A stretch of DNA of 64,000 bases from Rhodococcus sp. 14-2483-1-2 (GTDB taxonomy: Bacteria; Actinomycetota; Actinomycetes; Mycobacteriales; Mycobacteriaceae). Made by a program: the position numbers and the translations under genes. Of this stretch, positions 26,270-35,172 are shown one piece after another (positions within the stretch are counted from its first letter, which is position 1; every line of letters starts with the position of its first letter). The stretch is taken from the NCBI RefSeq assembly GCF_002259405.1, contig NZ_NPFW01000014.1, positions 248,001-312,000 of the forward strand. Direction: 5' to 3'. The notes beneath the pieces were generated by a model, which saw nothing but the letters and a program-made list of their open reading frames with translations, did not search any database and was not told the DNA's origin.

Positions 26270-26551
26270 ATGCAGACGACACCCACCGGCGTGGCTCTTC
26301 TCACCCGCGCAGGCTGCCATTCCTGCACTCACGCGTTCGAGGTGTTGAGCGAGGTGTGCCGTGAATTCGACGTGGCAGTCACCGTCGTCGACGTCGACGA
26401 GGCGGCAGCGGAATCGCCTGACCTGCGTGCGGAGTACGGGGATCGAGTGCCCGTGGTGCTGCTCGACGGCATCGAACACAGTTACTGGGAGGTAGACGTG
26501 CCGCGGTTGCGGGCCGATCTCGCCCGTGCAGGGCACCCTAAGAACGTGTGA
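26270..26551 (+). CDS. Glutaredoxin-like thioredoxin-fold protein
   Basis: A 93-residue single-domain protein with a CxxC redox motif (AGCHSC, cysteines near residues 14 and 17), cis-proline region RVPVVLLDG and the helix that follows, as in the DUF836/glutaredoxin-2 family (Rv0508). ATG 26270 was chosen because the family N-terminus begins just before GVALLTRAGC. It lies upstream of rex and the hem operon, as Rv0508 lies upstream of hemA in mycobacteria, suggesting a link to redox state or haem synthesis. Confidence 0.85.
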   Translation: MQTTPTGVALLTRAGCHSCTHAFEVLSEVCREFDVAVTVVDVDEAAAESPDLRAEYGDRVPVVLLDGIEHSYWEVDVPRLRADLARAGHPKNV

Positions 26552-26591
26552 TTGCTCTCGCGTGTGCAGGTGAGGGCCGGTGTGCGCAACT

Positions 26592-26609
26592 TTGTTCATT
26601 CGTTCACAA
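26592..26609. promoter_or_regulatory. Candidate Rex operator upstream of rex-hem operon
   Basis: TTGTTCATTCGTTCACAA (26592-26609) matches the Rex operator form TTGTGAAC-N-GTTCACAA perfectly in the right half and at the outer TTGT of the left half. A further TGTGAAC half-site lies at 26633-26639. Rex repressing rex-hemACD when NADH is high is known in Streptomyces; binding here is inferred. Confidence 0.55.
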
Positions 26610-26707
26610 GCAGTTACCGTGGTGTGAACAGCGTCCGTGAAATAGACACGAACGCAGGATCAGCGTGAAGACCGGCATCGACGCCGTTCGGACGAGGAGC
26701 CCCAGAC

Positions 26708-27583
26708 GTGACCGAAGAGCGCCCGTCGCCCAGCGGCGTAGAGCGGGTCATTCCTCAGGCTACGGTCACCCGTCTGGCGACGTACCTGCGGGTCCTCTCG
26801 ATCCTCGCAGACGAGGGCGTTCTCATCGTCTCCAGTGAAGAACTGGCCACCGCGGCAGGCGTCGGATCGGCGAAACTGCGCAAGGATCTTTCTTTTCTCG
26901 GCCCCAACGGCGTTCGCGGAGTCGGCTACGACGTGGCCCGCCTGCGCGCCAAGATCGACAGCGCACTCGGACTCGATCGCGGCCACCGCGTCGTGCTGGC
27001 CGGAGTCGGCAACCTCGGGCAGGCGCTGGCCGGCTACGGCGGATTCGCTCGACGCGGCTTCACGATGGTCGGGCTCTTCGACAGCGACTCCGCGCGGGTG
27101 GGCACCGACATCGACGGCCTCACCGTCCGGCACGTCGACGAACTCGCGGTCGCCTGCCGCGAACTCGAAGCCACCATCGGCGTCATCGCCACCCCCGACG
27201 AGGCCGTGCACAGCGTCGCCGAGAAGCTCGTCTCGGGCGGCGTCGAATGCATTCTGAGCTTCTCGCCGATGGTTCTCGACGTCCCCGAACACGTCGAGGT
27301 GCGCCGCGTGGACCTGGCGGTGGAGATGCAGGTGCTCTCCTTCAACAGCTCTCGCAACGTCTCCGTGCCTGCCGATATCGCCGCTCCGGCCATCGTCACC
27401 GCGCCCCGACCGCAGCCGGTCTCGCCGCCGCCTCTCACGTCGTCACCGCTCGCATCGTCACCGCTCGCATCGTCACCGCTCACGTCCACGGCACGCCTCG
27501 GCCGCAGTCACGGCCCGCGTATCGCCGGCAATCCAAGCCCAGTCAACAGTTCGACAAGAAACGGATCGGTGATTGCACCGTGA
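26708..27583 (+). CDS. rex: Redox-sensing transcriptional repressor Rex
   Basis: Rex senses the NADH/NAD+ ratio and represses respiratory and haem genes. The 291-residue protein has the winged helix ([34 protein letters not shown]) and an NAD-binding Rossmann domain ([25 protein letters not shown]). Beyond the usual end at about residue 220 it carries a Pro/Ser-rich tail of about 60 residues with [10 protein letters not shown] repeats. GTG 26708 starts it. Its stop overlaps hemA by GTGA, giving a rex-hem operon as in Streptomyces; mycobacteria lack rex at this place. Confidence 0.94.
   Translation: MTEERPSPSGVERVIPQATVTRLATYLRVLSILADEGVLIVSSEELATAAGVGSAKLRKDLSFLGPNGVRGVGYDVARLRAKIDSALGLDRGHRVVLAGVGNLGQALAGYGGFARRGFTMVGLFDSDSARVGTDIDGLTVRHVDELAVACRELEATIGVIATPDEAVHSVAEKLVSGGVECILSFSPMVLDVPEHVEVRRVDLAVEMQVLSFNSSRNVSVPADIAAPAIVTAPRPQPVSPPPLTSSPLASSPLASSPLTSTARLGRSHGPRIAGNPSPVNSSTRNGSVIAP
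27434..27487 (+). repeat. 15-bp tandem repeat in the 3' end of rex
   Basis: Units CTCACGTCGTCACCG (27434-27448), CTCGCATCGTCACCG (27449-27463), CTCGCATCGTCACCG (27464-27478) and a degenerate fourth unit encode [15 protein letters not shown] and LTSTA. Two middle units are identical, so copy number may vary between strains. Confidence 0.85.
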
Positions 27584-28992
27584 GTGTCCTTCTCGTCGGG
27601 ATTTCGCACCGTAGCGCTCCCGTCGCAGTCCTCGAGCGTGTCGCCATCACGGACACCGACCGCCCGAAACTGACCGACAAGCTGATGGCCAGCGGAAGCA
27701 TTTCCGAGGTCATGGTGGTGTCCACCTGCAACCGCGTGGAGATCTACGCCGTCGTCGACGCCTTCCACGGCGCGCTGACCGCCGTCGGCGAAGTTCTCGG
27801 TGAGCACTCCGGGCTCGAGATCGCGGACCTGACCAAGCACGCCTACGTCCGCTACAGCGAGGCTGCCGTCGAGCATCTCTTCGCCGTGGCCAGTGGCCTC
27901 GACTCGATGGTCATCGGCGAGCAGCAGATCCTCGGCCAGATCCGATCGGCCTACGCCGCCTCCGACGGGCAGCAGGCATCGGGTCGAGTGATGCACGAAC
28001 TGGCTCAGCAGGCCCTGCGCGTGGGCAAGCGGGTGCACAGCGAAACCGGAATCGACGCCGCCGGAGCCTCGGTGGTCTCGGTCGCCCTCGACCGCGCCGC
28101 CGATCTGTTCGACGGTTCCCTCGCCGGCCGCAAGGCCGTCGTCCTCGGAGCCGGAGCGATGGGCGGCCTCGCCGTCGCCCACCTCGGTCGCGCAGGCATC
28201 GGCGAGCTGACCGTCGTCAACCGCACTCGCGAGCGTGCCGACCACCTGGCCGAGAACGCCGTCTCCAACGGCATCGCGGCAACCTCGGTCGCCCTCGAGT
28301 GCCTGGCCGACGCAGTCGCCGAGGCCGACGTCCTCGTCACCTGTACCGGAGCGGTGGGGGCCGTGGTCTCCATCGCCGACGCTCACCTCGCGCTCGCCCG
28401 CCGCGGCTCGGATCGACCGTTGGTCATCTGCGACCTCGGTCTGCCGCGCGACGTCGACGCCGCGGTGTCGGGTCTGCCGGGCATCACCGTCTTCGACATG
28501 GAGTCCCTGCAGCGCGATCCCGCTGCCGGTGCCGCGGCGAACGACGCGTCGGCCGCCCGCGAGATCGTCTCCAGTGAACTCTCGGGTTACCTTGCCGGAC
28601 AACGGCTTGCCGAGGTCACCCCCACCGTCACGGCATTGCGCCAGCGCGCTGCCGAGGTGGTCGAGGGTGAGCTGCTGCGGCTCGAATCGCGGCTGCCCGG
28701 TCTCGACTCGCCGCAGCGCGACGAGGTGGCGCGCACCGTGCGCCGCGTCGTGGACAAGCTGCTGCATTCGCCCACCGTGCGGGTCAAGCAGCTCGCCAGC
28801 ACGCCGGGCGGGGATTCCTACGCCGCTGCGCTGCGCGAGTTGTTCGAGCTGAGCCCCGGCTCGGTCGACGCCGTTGCCACGCCGATGGAGATCGGCTCGC
28901 TGGAACTGGTGGACGATTTCACCGCCAGCCGCACCGACCTACGCTCGGACTCCTACCCCGGCGGCACCACCGGTCAGGAGCGTGCCGAATGA
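27580..28992 (+). CDS. hemA: Glutamyl-tRNA reductase
   Basis: HemA reduces glutamyl-tRNA to glutamate-1-semialdehyde with NADPH, the first committed step of C5-pathway tetrapyrrole synthesis. The 470-residue protein has [15 protein letters not shown], the catalytic-cysteine motif [30 protein letters not shown] and the NADPH-binding [16 protein letters not shown]-terminal dimerisation helix region follows. GTG 27580 gives the canonical [11 protein letters not shown] start and overlaps the rex stop. The substrate partner enzyme HemL is encoded at 46851-48170. Confidence 0.96.
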   Translation: MSVLLVGISHRSAPVAVLERVAITDTDRPKLTDKLMASGSISEVMVVSTCNRVEIYAVVDAFHGALTAVGEVLGEHSGLEIADLTKHAYVRYSEAAVEHLFAVASGLDSMVIGEQQILGQIRSAYAASDGQQASGRVMHELAQQALRVGKRVHSETGIDAAGASVVSVALDRAADLFDGSLAGRKAVVLGAGAMGGLAVAHLGRAGIGELTVVNRTRERADHLAENAVSNGIAATSVALECLADAVAEADVLVTCTGAVGAVVSIADAHLALARRGSDRPLVICDLGLPRDVDAAVSGLPGITVFDMESLQRDPAAGAAANDASAAREIVSSELSGYLAGQRLAEVTPTVTALRQRAAEVVEGELLRLESRLPGLDSPQRDEVARTVRRVVDKLLHSPTVRVKQLASTPGGDSYAAALRELFELSPGSVDAVATPMEIGSLELVDDFTASRTDLRSDSYPGGTTGQERAE

Positions 28993-29966
28993 CCGGCATC
29001 GTCAAGATCGGTACTCGCGGAAGCCTTCTCGCGACCACCCAGGCCGACACCGTTCGAGTGGCCCTCGCGGCAGCCGGAGTCGAAGCGGAACTGGTGATCG
29101 TCAAGACTGCGGGCGACCTGTCTGCTGCTCCCGTGCAGACGATCGGCGTCGGTGTCTTCACCGCGGCGCTGCGTGAGGCCCTGGCCGACGGCACCGTCGA
29201 CATCGCCGTGCACTCGTACAAGGATCTGCCGACTGCGGCCGACGACCGGTTCGTCATCGCCGCCATTCCGGCTCGCGAGGATCCTCGTGATGCCCTGGTC
29301 GCCCGTGACGGTCTGGTACTCGGTGAGTTGCCCGCCGACGCGAAGGTCGGCACGTCCGCTCCGCGCCGTATCGCTCAATTGCGCGCTCTCGGACAGGGAT
29401 TGGACGTTCGGCCGTTGCGCGGCAACCTCGACACGCGGATCGGAAAGGTGGCGTCGGGTGAACTCGACGCCGTCATCGTCGCCCGCGCCGGACTGTCCCG
29501 CATCGGCCGACTCGACGTCGTCACCGAAGCACTCGACCCGGTTCAGTTGCTCCCGGCACCCGCCCAGGGAGCGCTGGCAGTCGAATGTCGCGTCGAGGAC
29601 ACCGATCTCGTGACCGCGATCGCCACCCTCGACGACGCACACTCACGCGCCGCGGTGGCAGCCGAACGCGGACTGCTCGCCGAACTCGAAGCCGGCTGCA
29701 CCGCACCGGTCGGCGCGATCGCAGAGGTCGTCGAATCCATCGACGAGGACGGCCGCATCTTCGACGAACTGTCCCTGAGGGGCTGCGTCGCCGCCATCGA
29801 CGGCAGCGACACCATCCGCGCATCGATCGTCGGGTCACCCGACCGAGCCGAGGAGCTGGGCCGAGAATTGGCCCGCGAACTGCTCGATCTCGGTGCGCGC
29901 GAACTCGTTTCGGTCACCGAACCAGCGCAGGCCGGTTCTCGGGTGCAGGGTGGATCTCATGTCTAG
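28989..29966 (+). CDS. hemC: Hydroxymethylbilane synthase (porphobilinogen deaminase)
   Basis: HemC joins four porphobilinogen molecules into hydroxymethylbilane. The 325-residue protein shows [30 protein letters not shown] (catalytic Asp), [25 protein letters not shown] and [14 protein letters not shown], where the cysteine carries the dipyrromethane cofactor. ATG 28989 overlaps the hemA stop by ATGA. It is the third gene of the rex-hemA-hemC-hemD-hemB operon. Confidence 0.96.
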   Translation: MTGIVKIGTRGSLLATTQADTVRVALAAAGVEAELVIVKTAGDLSAAPVQTIGVGVFTAALREALADGTVDIAVHSYKDLPTAADDRFVIAAIPAREDPRDALVARDGLVLGELPADAKVGTSAPRRIAQLRALGQGLDVRPLRGNLDTRIGKVASGELDAVIVARAGLSRIGRLDVVTEALDPVQLLPAPAQGALAVECRVEDTDLVTAIATLDDAHSRAAVAAERGLLAELEAGCTAPVGAIAEVVESIDEDGRIFDELSLRGCVAAIDGSDTIRASIVGSPDRAEELGRELARELLDLGARELVSVTEPAQAGSRVQGGSHV

Positions 29967-30129
29967 GGCCATAACGGCACCCGTCCGCGGACGCGCCAAA
30001 CGCACGGCGACCCGTCCCGTCGTACGACGTGAGTCGATCGCCACCGCTCGACTGATTCCGAAACGGGGCACCGCAACCCCGATAGAACTGCAGTACCCAC
30101 ACAAGACAGCACTGGAGAACAACCGATGA
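29959..30129 (+). CDS. Possible small Arg-rich protein between hemC and hemD
   Basis: A 56-codon open frame starts at ATG 29959 inside the last codons of hemC and ends in TGA overlapping ATG 30126 of hemD (ATGA). It is strongly basic (about a dozen Arg), lacks domains and has no membrane segment. Its exact fit to the gap, and the coupling at both ends that every other junction in this operon also shows, suggest it may be translated, if only to reinitiate at hemD. It may equally be chance. Confidence 0.35.
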   Translation: MSRAITAPVRGRAKRTATRPVVRRESIATARLIPKRGTATPIELQYPHKTALENNR

Positions 30130-31688
30130 GCCCAGTCCGCAAGAACACCAACGGACGGATCCTGTTCGTGGGATCCGGGCCGGGTGACCCGGCTCTGCTC
30201 ACGGTCCGGGCACGGGAAGTGCTCGGAGCGGCCGAGCTCGCATTCACCGATCCCGACGTCGACAAGGGTGTCACCGCCCTGGTCGGTGCCGACGTTCCGC
30301 GTGACCCGGAGACGGGCGAGAACGGTGTCGAGGTTCGTCCGGCACTCGGCGAACCGGCCGAGGTCGCCAAAACTCTTCTGGCCGAAGCCAAGAACGGCCA
30401 CGACGTGGTTCGCCTGGTCTCCGGTGATCCGCTCACGACCGACTCGGTGATCGCCGAGGTCAGCGCCGTCGCTCGCACGCACGTGCCGTTCGAGGTGCTC
30501 CCCGGTCTGCCCGCAGGATCGGCCGTCCCCAGCTACGCCGGAATGGCACTCGGCTCGGGTCACACCGAGGCCGACGTCCGCGGCGAGGTCGACTGGGCAG
30601 CGCTCGCTGCTGCTCCGGGCCCGCTGGTGCTGCACGCGACATCGGGTCACCTGGCCGAAACCGCCAGTGCCCTCGTCGAACACGGCCTGGCACCGCAGAC
30701 GCCCGCGGCCATCACCGTCCGCGGCACCACCCGCCAGCAGCGCACCGTCGAGGCCACCCTCGCCACCCTCAACGACGCCGGATCCGAGCTCGTCGGATCG
30801 CTCGTCGTCACCGTGGGCAAGGTCGTCTCGGGCCGAAACAAGATGTCCTGGTGGGAATCTCGCGCACTGTACGGCTGGACCGTGCTGGTGCCCCGCACCA
30901 AGGATCAGGCCGGGGAGATGAGCGATCGCCTCGTCACCCACGGAGCGATCCCCATCGAGGTCCCGACCATCGCCGTCGAGCCTCCGCGTAGTCCGGCCCA
31001 GATGGAACGCTCCGTCAAGGGCCTGGTCGACGGCCGCTACCAGTGGGTCGTCTTCACCTCCACCAACGCCGTGCGCGCCGTGTGGGAGAAGTTCGAGGAG
31101 TTCGGCCTGGACGCTCGCGCGTTCTCGGGCGTCAAGATCGCCTGTGTCGGCGAAGCGACCGCGGCGAAGGTGCGCTCGTTCGGCATCAACCCCGAACTGG
31201 TGCCCTCGGGTGAGCAGAGCTCGCTCGGACTGCTCGAGGACTTCCCGCCGTACGACGAGGTCTTCGACCCGGTCAACCGAGTGCTGCTGCCCCGTGCAGA
31301 CATCGCCACCGAAACTCTCGCCGAGGGCCTGCGTGAGCGGGGCTGGGAGATCGACGACGTCACCGCCTACCGCACCGTCCGGGCGGCACCGCCCCCCGCC
31401 GAGACCCGCGAGATGATCAAGACCGGCGGCTTCGACGCAGTGTGCTTCACGTCGAGCTCCACCGTCCGGAACCTGGTCGGCATCGCCGGAAAGCCGCACG
31501 CTCGCACACTGGTGGCGTGCATCGGCCCCAAGACCGCCGAGACGGCTGTCGAATTCGGTCTGCGCGTGGACGTGCAGCCCGAGTCGGCACAGGTCGGACC
31601 GCTGGTCGAGGCTCTCGCCGAGCACGCGGCTCGCCTGCGGGCCGAGGGTGCACTGCCCCCGCCGCGAAAGAAGTCGCGCCGCCGGTAA
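30126..31688 (+). CDS. hemD: Fused uroporphyrinogen-III methyltransferase-like/uroporphyrinogen-III synthase
   Basis: This 520-residue protein joins two domains as in Rv0511. Residues about 10-235 form a tetrapyrrole methylase-like domain (ILFVGSGPGDPALLTVRAREVL, VRLVSGDPL, PAAITVRGTT), and about 255-505 a uroporphyrinogen-III synthase domain (GWTVLVPRTKDQAGEMSDRL, VVFTSTNAVRAVW, ACVGEATAAKVRSFG, CFTSSSTVRNLVG, IGPKTAETAVEFG). The synthase half closes hydroxymethylbilane to uroporphyrinogen III; whether the first half still methylates toward siroheme is not clear. It sits between hemC and hemB. Confidence 0.92.
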   Translation: MSPVRKNTNGRILFVGSGPGDPALLTVRAREVLGAAELAFTDPDVDKGVTALVGADVPRDPETGENGVEVRPALGEPAEVAKTLLAEAKNGHDVVRLVSGDPLTTDSVIAEVSAVARTHVPFEVLPGLPAGSAVPSYAGMALGSGHTEADVRGEVDWAALAAAPGPLVLHATSGHLAETASALVEHGLAPQTPAAITVRGTTRQQRTVEATLATLNDAGSELVGSLVVTVGKVVSGRNKMSWWESRALYGWTVLVPRTKDQAGEMSDRLVTHGAIPIEVPTIAVEPPRSPAQMERSVKGLVDGRYQWVVFTSTNAVRAVWEKFEEFGLDARAFSGVKIACVGEATAAKVRSFGINPELVPSGEQSSLGLLEDFPPYDEVFDPVNRVLLPRADIATETLAEGLRERGWEIDDVTAYRTVRAAPPPAETREMIKTGGFDAVCFTSSSTVRNLVGIAGKPHARTLVACIGPKTAETAVEFGLRVDVQPESAQVGPLVEALAEHAARLRAEGALPPPRKKSRRR

Positions 31689-31737
31689 CTCGGCCGCGGA
31701 TCTGACGATCGGCACACCCGGTCCGTAAGGAGTTCGC

Positions 31738-32712
31738 TTGTTCCCCACCGACCGTCCCCGACGCCTGCGCCGCACCCCGGCACTGCGTCGACTCGTGGCC
31801 GAGACCTCGCTCGAGGCACGGCATCTGGTGCTGCCGATGTTCGTGGCCGACGGCATCACCGAGCCTCGGGCGATCAGCTCGATGCCCGGGGTGTACCAGC
31901 ACACGCTGGATTCGCTGAGCGCTGCGGCCGAGGAGGCCGTCGCGGCCGGCGTCGGCGGCGTGATGCTGTTCGGAGTACCGAGGACCGAGGACAAGGACGA
32001 GACCGGCTCGGGCGCAACCGACCCGGACGGAATTCTCAATCGGGGTCTGGCGCGGCTGAAGGCCGACCTCGGGGATTCGACCGTCATCATGGCCGACACC
32101 TGCTTGGACGAGTTCACCTCCCACGGGCACTGCGGAGTCCTGGGGGAGAACGGTTCCATCGACAACGACGCCACCCTGCTGCGCTACGTCGACATGGCCG
32201 TCGCGCAGGCGGAGTCCGGTGCGCACCTGCTCGGACCCAGCGGAATGATGGACGGGCAGGTCGGTGCCATCCGCGCCGGACTCGACGCTGCCGGCCACGT
32301 CGAGGTCGGTCAGCTGGCGTACTCGGCGAAGTACGCCTCGGCGTTCTACGGACCGTTCCGCGAAGCAGTGGGGTCCTCGTTGCAGGGCGATCGCCGGACG
32401 TACCAGCAGGATGCGGCCAACCGCCGCGAGGCCACCCACGAGGTGGAGCTCGATCTCGCCGAGGGCGCCGACATGGTGATGGTCAAGCCGGCGATGTCGT
32501 ATCTCGATATTCTTCGCGACGTCGCCGAGATGTCACCGGTTCCGGTTGCGGCGTACCAGATCTCCGGGGAATATGCCATGATCACCGCCGCCGCGCAGAA
32601 CGGGTGGATCGACCGCGACGCAGCGGTACTGGAATCGCTCGTCGGCATTCGGCGCGCCGGTGCCGACGTCGTACTGACCTATTGGGCTACCGAAGTGGCG
32701 GGCTGGTTGTGA
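31738..32712 (+). CDS. hemB: Porphobilinogen synthase (delta-aminolevulinate dehydratase)
   Basis: HemB condenses two 5-aminolevulinates into porphobilinogen. The 324-residue protein has RPRRLRRTPALRRLV, the Schiff-base lysines in YSAKYASAFYGPFREA and MVMVKPAMSYLDI, and the metal loop DTCLDEFTSHGHCGVLGENG. That loop has cysteines at two of the three zinc positions with Asp at the third, intermediate between zinc and magnesium types. TTG 31738 is preceded by AAGGAG, giving a confident unusual start. It ends the hem operon and overlaps the next membrane protein by GTGA. Confidence 0.95.
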   Translation: MFPTDRPRRLRRTPALRRLVAETSLEARHLVLPMFVADGITEPRAISSMPGVYQHTLDSLSAAAEEAVAAGVGGVMLFGVPRTEDKDETGSGATDPDGILNRGLARLKADLGDSTVIMADTCLDEFTSHGHCGVLGENGSIDNDATLLRYVDMAVAQAESGAHLLGPSGMMDGQVGAIRAGLDAAGHVEVGQLAYSAKYASAFYGPFREAVGSSLQGDRRTYQQDAANRREATHEVELDLAEGADMVMVKPAMSYLDILRDVAEMSPVPVAAYQISGEYAMITAAAQNGWIDRDAAVLESLVGIRRAGADVVLTYWATEVAGWL

Positions 32713-33335
32713 ACGAATATCCTCCGAACAACAACCCCGACAGCAACACACCGGGCAACCCGCCGCCGCAGCCGGATTGGCAGCGCTGGGAAATGGAACA
32801 CGGGTTTCCGCAGACCGGACCGGAGCTCGAGCCGACCCCGCGTCCGGCCCCCGTCGACGTCGAGACCGCACGCCACCTGTGGTGGGGAGTGGCGCTGATC
32901 GGCGCGATCTCGGCGCTGTTCTCGGTGTGGACGCTGTTCGGGGCGCGCGAGGAATTCGCACAGTCGCTGCTCGACGATCTCGCAGCGCAGGACGCGGCCG
33001 CCGACATGACGGTGGAGTCCACGCAGTCGATGGTGACGGTGATGCTCGTCGTCACGGTGTTCGTCGTGCTCGGTTTCGGGGCGTTGTTCCTGTTCTGGGT
33101 CAAGCGAATGCGTGCGGGCAAGATGTGGGCGCGCATGGTGCTCACCATCATCGGATCGTTCACCGTGTTCACCACGATCCTCGAGCTGTTCTCCATTGCG
33201 TCGAGCTCGGGTGCGATGAACGTCGTGATGAGTGTGCTCGGCATCGGCCAGGGTGTGCTGGCAGCCGGGGCGATCTACCTGATGCATCGTCGGGAATCCA
33301 ACGAATACTTCGTCGCCGCTTCGGGAAAACGATAG
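32709..33335 (+). CDS. Membrane protein downstream of hemB, Rv0513-like
   Basis: A 208-residue protein with an Asn/Pro-rich N-terminus (about 55 residues) and four membrane helices (LWWGVALIGAISALFSVWTLF, SMVTVMLVVTVFVVLGFGALFLFW, MVLTIIGSFTVFTTILELF, VLGIGQGVLAAGAIYLM). GTG 32709 overlaps the hemB stop (GTGA), so it is translated with the hem operon. It occupies the position of Rv0513. Function unknown. Confidence 0.78.
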   Translation: MNEYPPNNNPDSNTPGNPPPQPDWQRWEMEHGFPQTGPELEPTPRPAPVDVETARHLWWGVALIGAISALFSVWTLFGAREEFAQSLLDDLAAQDAAADMTVESTQSMVTVMLVVTVFVVLGFGALFLFWVKRMRAGKMWARMVLTIIGSFTVFTTILELFSIASSSGAMNVVMSVLGIGQGVLAAGAIYLMHRRESNEYFVAASGKR

Positions 33336-33415
33336 TTTCGGGCGTGTTCTCGGTGTCGGTACCGACTGTGTGACTAGCATCACTGTCGATATCTTCTCGA
33401 GTGATCGGACCCGAC

Positions 33416-33589
33416 ATGGCAGAGAACACCCCTGCAGCAGCGAGCATCACGCAGCCGACCGCAGCACCGGCCGTCGATCGCGAGCCCTGTCCCGCCGAGA
33501 GCGGTCGCCCCGGCTGGGCACTGCTCGGACTGTTGCTCGCCGTATCGGCCGCCATCGCGATCATGGCTCTGGGAATCTCTGCAGGCTGA
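33416..33589 (+). CDS. Small single-pass membrane protein
   Basis: A 57-residue protein with a polar Ala/Thr/Pro-rich first half and one C-terminal helix (WALLGLLLAVSAAIAIMALGI). ATG 33416 is chosen; GTG 33401 in the same frame is an alternative. It lies among other small membrane-protein genes after hemB. No family was recognised. Confidence 0.55.
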   Translation: MAENTPAAASITQPTAAPAVDREPCPAESGRPGWALLGLLLAVSAAIAIMALGISAG

Positions 33590-33653
33590 GCGCGTCGCGT
33601 CGGCGGGAAAGAATCTCTGCCGGCCGAACGCACCTCTCGCCCACGGTGGCAGG

Positions 33654-34103
33654 ATGTCTGGCGTGAGCGCAGACACCGACGCACCGATCGCCCGTCCCCG
33701 AGTGGTTTCCGCCGCCTACTGGCTGTGGTTGGCCTCGGCGGTGCTGCTGATCGTCGTGTGCATGATCGCCCTGACGCTCCCCGCCGACCAGATCCGCGCG
33801 TCGTTCACCACCGGCGGTGCGACGGACGAACAGATCGATTCCTTCCTGACGGTGTTTCGTGGACTCGGCGTGATCTTCGGAGTGGTCGGCCTGGCCGTCG
33901 GTTTGATGTCGGGCCCGGTTCGCGGTGGAGATCGCAGGTTCCGACGCGCCCTCGTGGCCCTGTCCGGAGCCGTCGCGCTGCTGCTGACGTTCGCCGCGTT
34001 GGTGTTTCCGTTCGTGCTGCTGGTGATCACCGTCGCGCTGGTCGTCGCAGCCGTTCTCGTCTATCGGCCGTCGGCGCGGGAGTGGTTCGTCCGTGAGCAG
34101 TGA
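33654..34103 (+). CDS. Membrane protein of unknown function, 149 aa
   Basis: Four hydrophobic segments are visible (AAYWLWLASAVLLIVVCMIAL, LGVIFGVVGLAVGLM, ALVALSGAVALLLTFAAL, FPFVLLVITVALVVAAVLVY). ATG 33654 is used; GTG 33663 is also possible. It overlaps the next gene by 11 bp, so the two are probably coupled. Function unknown. Confidence 0.7.
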   Translation: MSGVSADTDAPIARPRVVSAAYWLWLASAVLLIVVCMIALTLPADQIRASFTTGGATDEQIDSFLTVFRGLGVIFGVVGLAVGLMSGPVRGGDRRFRRALVALSGAVALLLTFAALVFPFVLLVITVALVVAAVLVYRPSAREWFVREQ

Positions 34104-34605
34104 GATGAACAGTGACATGAACAGCGAGACTCCCATCGACGATCCCGTGCTCTTCCACGAGCCCGGTGGTCGGTGGCGCATGTTGGCGTGGGGGCCGGTG
34201 TTCTGCCTCGTGGTCCTTGCGGTCGAACTCGCATCCGGCCCGGTGATCCACTGGTTCGCCCTCGCACTGTTCTCGCTGATCCTCGTCGGTCTCACATACG
34301 TCCAGCTGCGTGCCGCGCGGATGCACGTGAGCGTCGAACTCACCACGCGTCGGCTCAGGCAGGGAACCGAGACCGTCGATCTGGACGAGATAGACGACAT
34401 CCTGCCGCCAGCGGAGTACGCCGACGGTGACTACGAGCCGAAGAAGTGGGAGACCGCGCGGGTACTCGGGGAGCTGTCGGGTGTACCGCGCAAGCGTCAC
34501 GGCATCGGGCTGCGTCTGGTGGGCGGCGGACTGGTGCAGGCGTGGGCGAAGGACGACGACGGGTTGCGTGCGGCCCTCGAAACGGCGAAGCGGGAGTACC
34601 TGTGA
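34093..34605 (+). CDS. Membrane protein, DUF3093-like
   Basis: The 170-residue protein has a short acidic N-terminus, LFHEPGGRWRMLAWGPVFCLVVLAVEL and a second helix (IHWFALALFSLILVGLTYV), then a beta-rich soluble tail ending in VPRKRHGIGLRLVGGGLVQAWAKDDD. That layout is like DUF3093 proteins of actinobacteria, though the match is from memory. GTG 34093 lies inside the previous gene. Its stop overlaps the next start by GTGA. Confidence 0.7.
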   Translation: MSSEMNSDMNSETPIDDPVLFHEPGGRWRMLAWGPVFCLVVLAVELASGPVIHWFALALFSLILVGLTYVQLRAARMHVSVELTTRRLRQGTETVDLDEIDDILPPAEYADGDYEPKKWETARVLGELSGVPRKRHGIGLRLVGGGLVQAWAKDDDGLRAALETAKREYL

Positions 34606-34835
34606 GGAAGTCCCTCGGGTGGGCGGAGCTGGTATGTGCTCTGCTCGCGGTGATCGGAGCTGTGGCGTGCTGGAACGCGGGCGTGCGCACCACCGAGTTT
34701 CCCGCGGTTCCCGATGTGTCCCCGGCGTATTCGGGGACGTTCTACTCGGGCTCCTGGATCGCGCTGGCCGCGCTGGCCGTCATCGTGGCCGGACTGCTGA
34801 TGGTCGACGGCGTTCGTCGAGTCGCGTCGAAGTAG
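34602..34835 (+). CDS. Small two-helix membrane protein
   Basis: A 77-residue protein with two membrane helices (AELVCALLAVIGAVACW and SGSWIALAALAVIVAGLLMV) joined by a short extracytoplasmic loop. GTG 34602 overlaps the stop of the preceding DUF3093-like gene, and the gene ends just before the copper-regulator operator. Function unknown. Confidence 0.65.
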   Translation: MRKSLGWAELVCALLAVIGAVACWNAGVRTTEFPAVPDVSPAYSGTFYSGSWIALAALAVIVAGLLMVDGVRRVASK

Positions 34836-34838
34836 CGC

Positions 34839-34860
34839 ACCCCCTACCGGGTAGGGGTAT
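34839..34860. promoter_or_regulatory. CsoR operator and promoter of csoR
   Basis: The palindrome CCCCTACCGGGTAGGGG (inner 17 bp) is G-tract rich like known CsoR operators. It lies immediately upstream of csoR. TATGCT at 34859-34864 could be the -10 element, which would start transcription close to ATG 34871 and be blocked by bound CsoR. Confidence 0.75.
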
Positions 34861-34870
34861 GCTGGGCGTT

Positions 34871-35152
34871 ATGAGCAGCTACAGCGCCGAGCAGGACGAC
34901 CTGCTGAAGCGATTGCGTCGTATCGAGGGCCAAGTGGCCGGGATTTCGAGAATGGTCGCAGACGACCGCTATTGCATCGACGTCCTGACCCAGGTGTCCG
35001 CGGCGACCAAGGCTCTGCAATCGGTCTCGTTGAAGCTCCTCGACGCCCACCTCGCCGGATGCGTCGTCGAGGCCGCGAGGCAGGGCGGACCCGAGGCGGA
35101 CGCGAAAGTGAAAGAGGCGTCCGAGGCCATCGCGCGCCTGGTTCGTTCCTGA
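34871..35152 (+). CDS. csoR: Copper-sensing transcriptional repressor CsoR
   Basis: The 93-residue protein is a DUF156 helical repressor: DLLKRLRRIEGQVAGISRMV, then YCIDVLTQVSAATKALQSV and DAHLAGCV. The Cu(I) ligands Cys-His-Cys are visible in YCIDV and HLAGC. Binding of Cu(I) releases DNA and derepresses export and chaperone genes. ATG 34871 has no Shine-Dalgarno and may be translated from a leaderless mRNA. copZ follows 20 bp downstream; no copper ATPase gene is in the window. Confidence 0.93.
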   Translation: MSSYSAEQDDLLKRLRRIEGQVAGISRMVADDRYCIDVLTQVSAATKALQSVSLKLLDAHLAGCVVEAARQGGPEADAKVKEASEAIARLVRS

Positions 35153-35172
35153 CTAAGAGGGGAAGATTTCGG

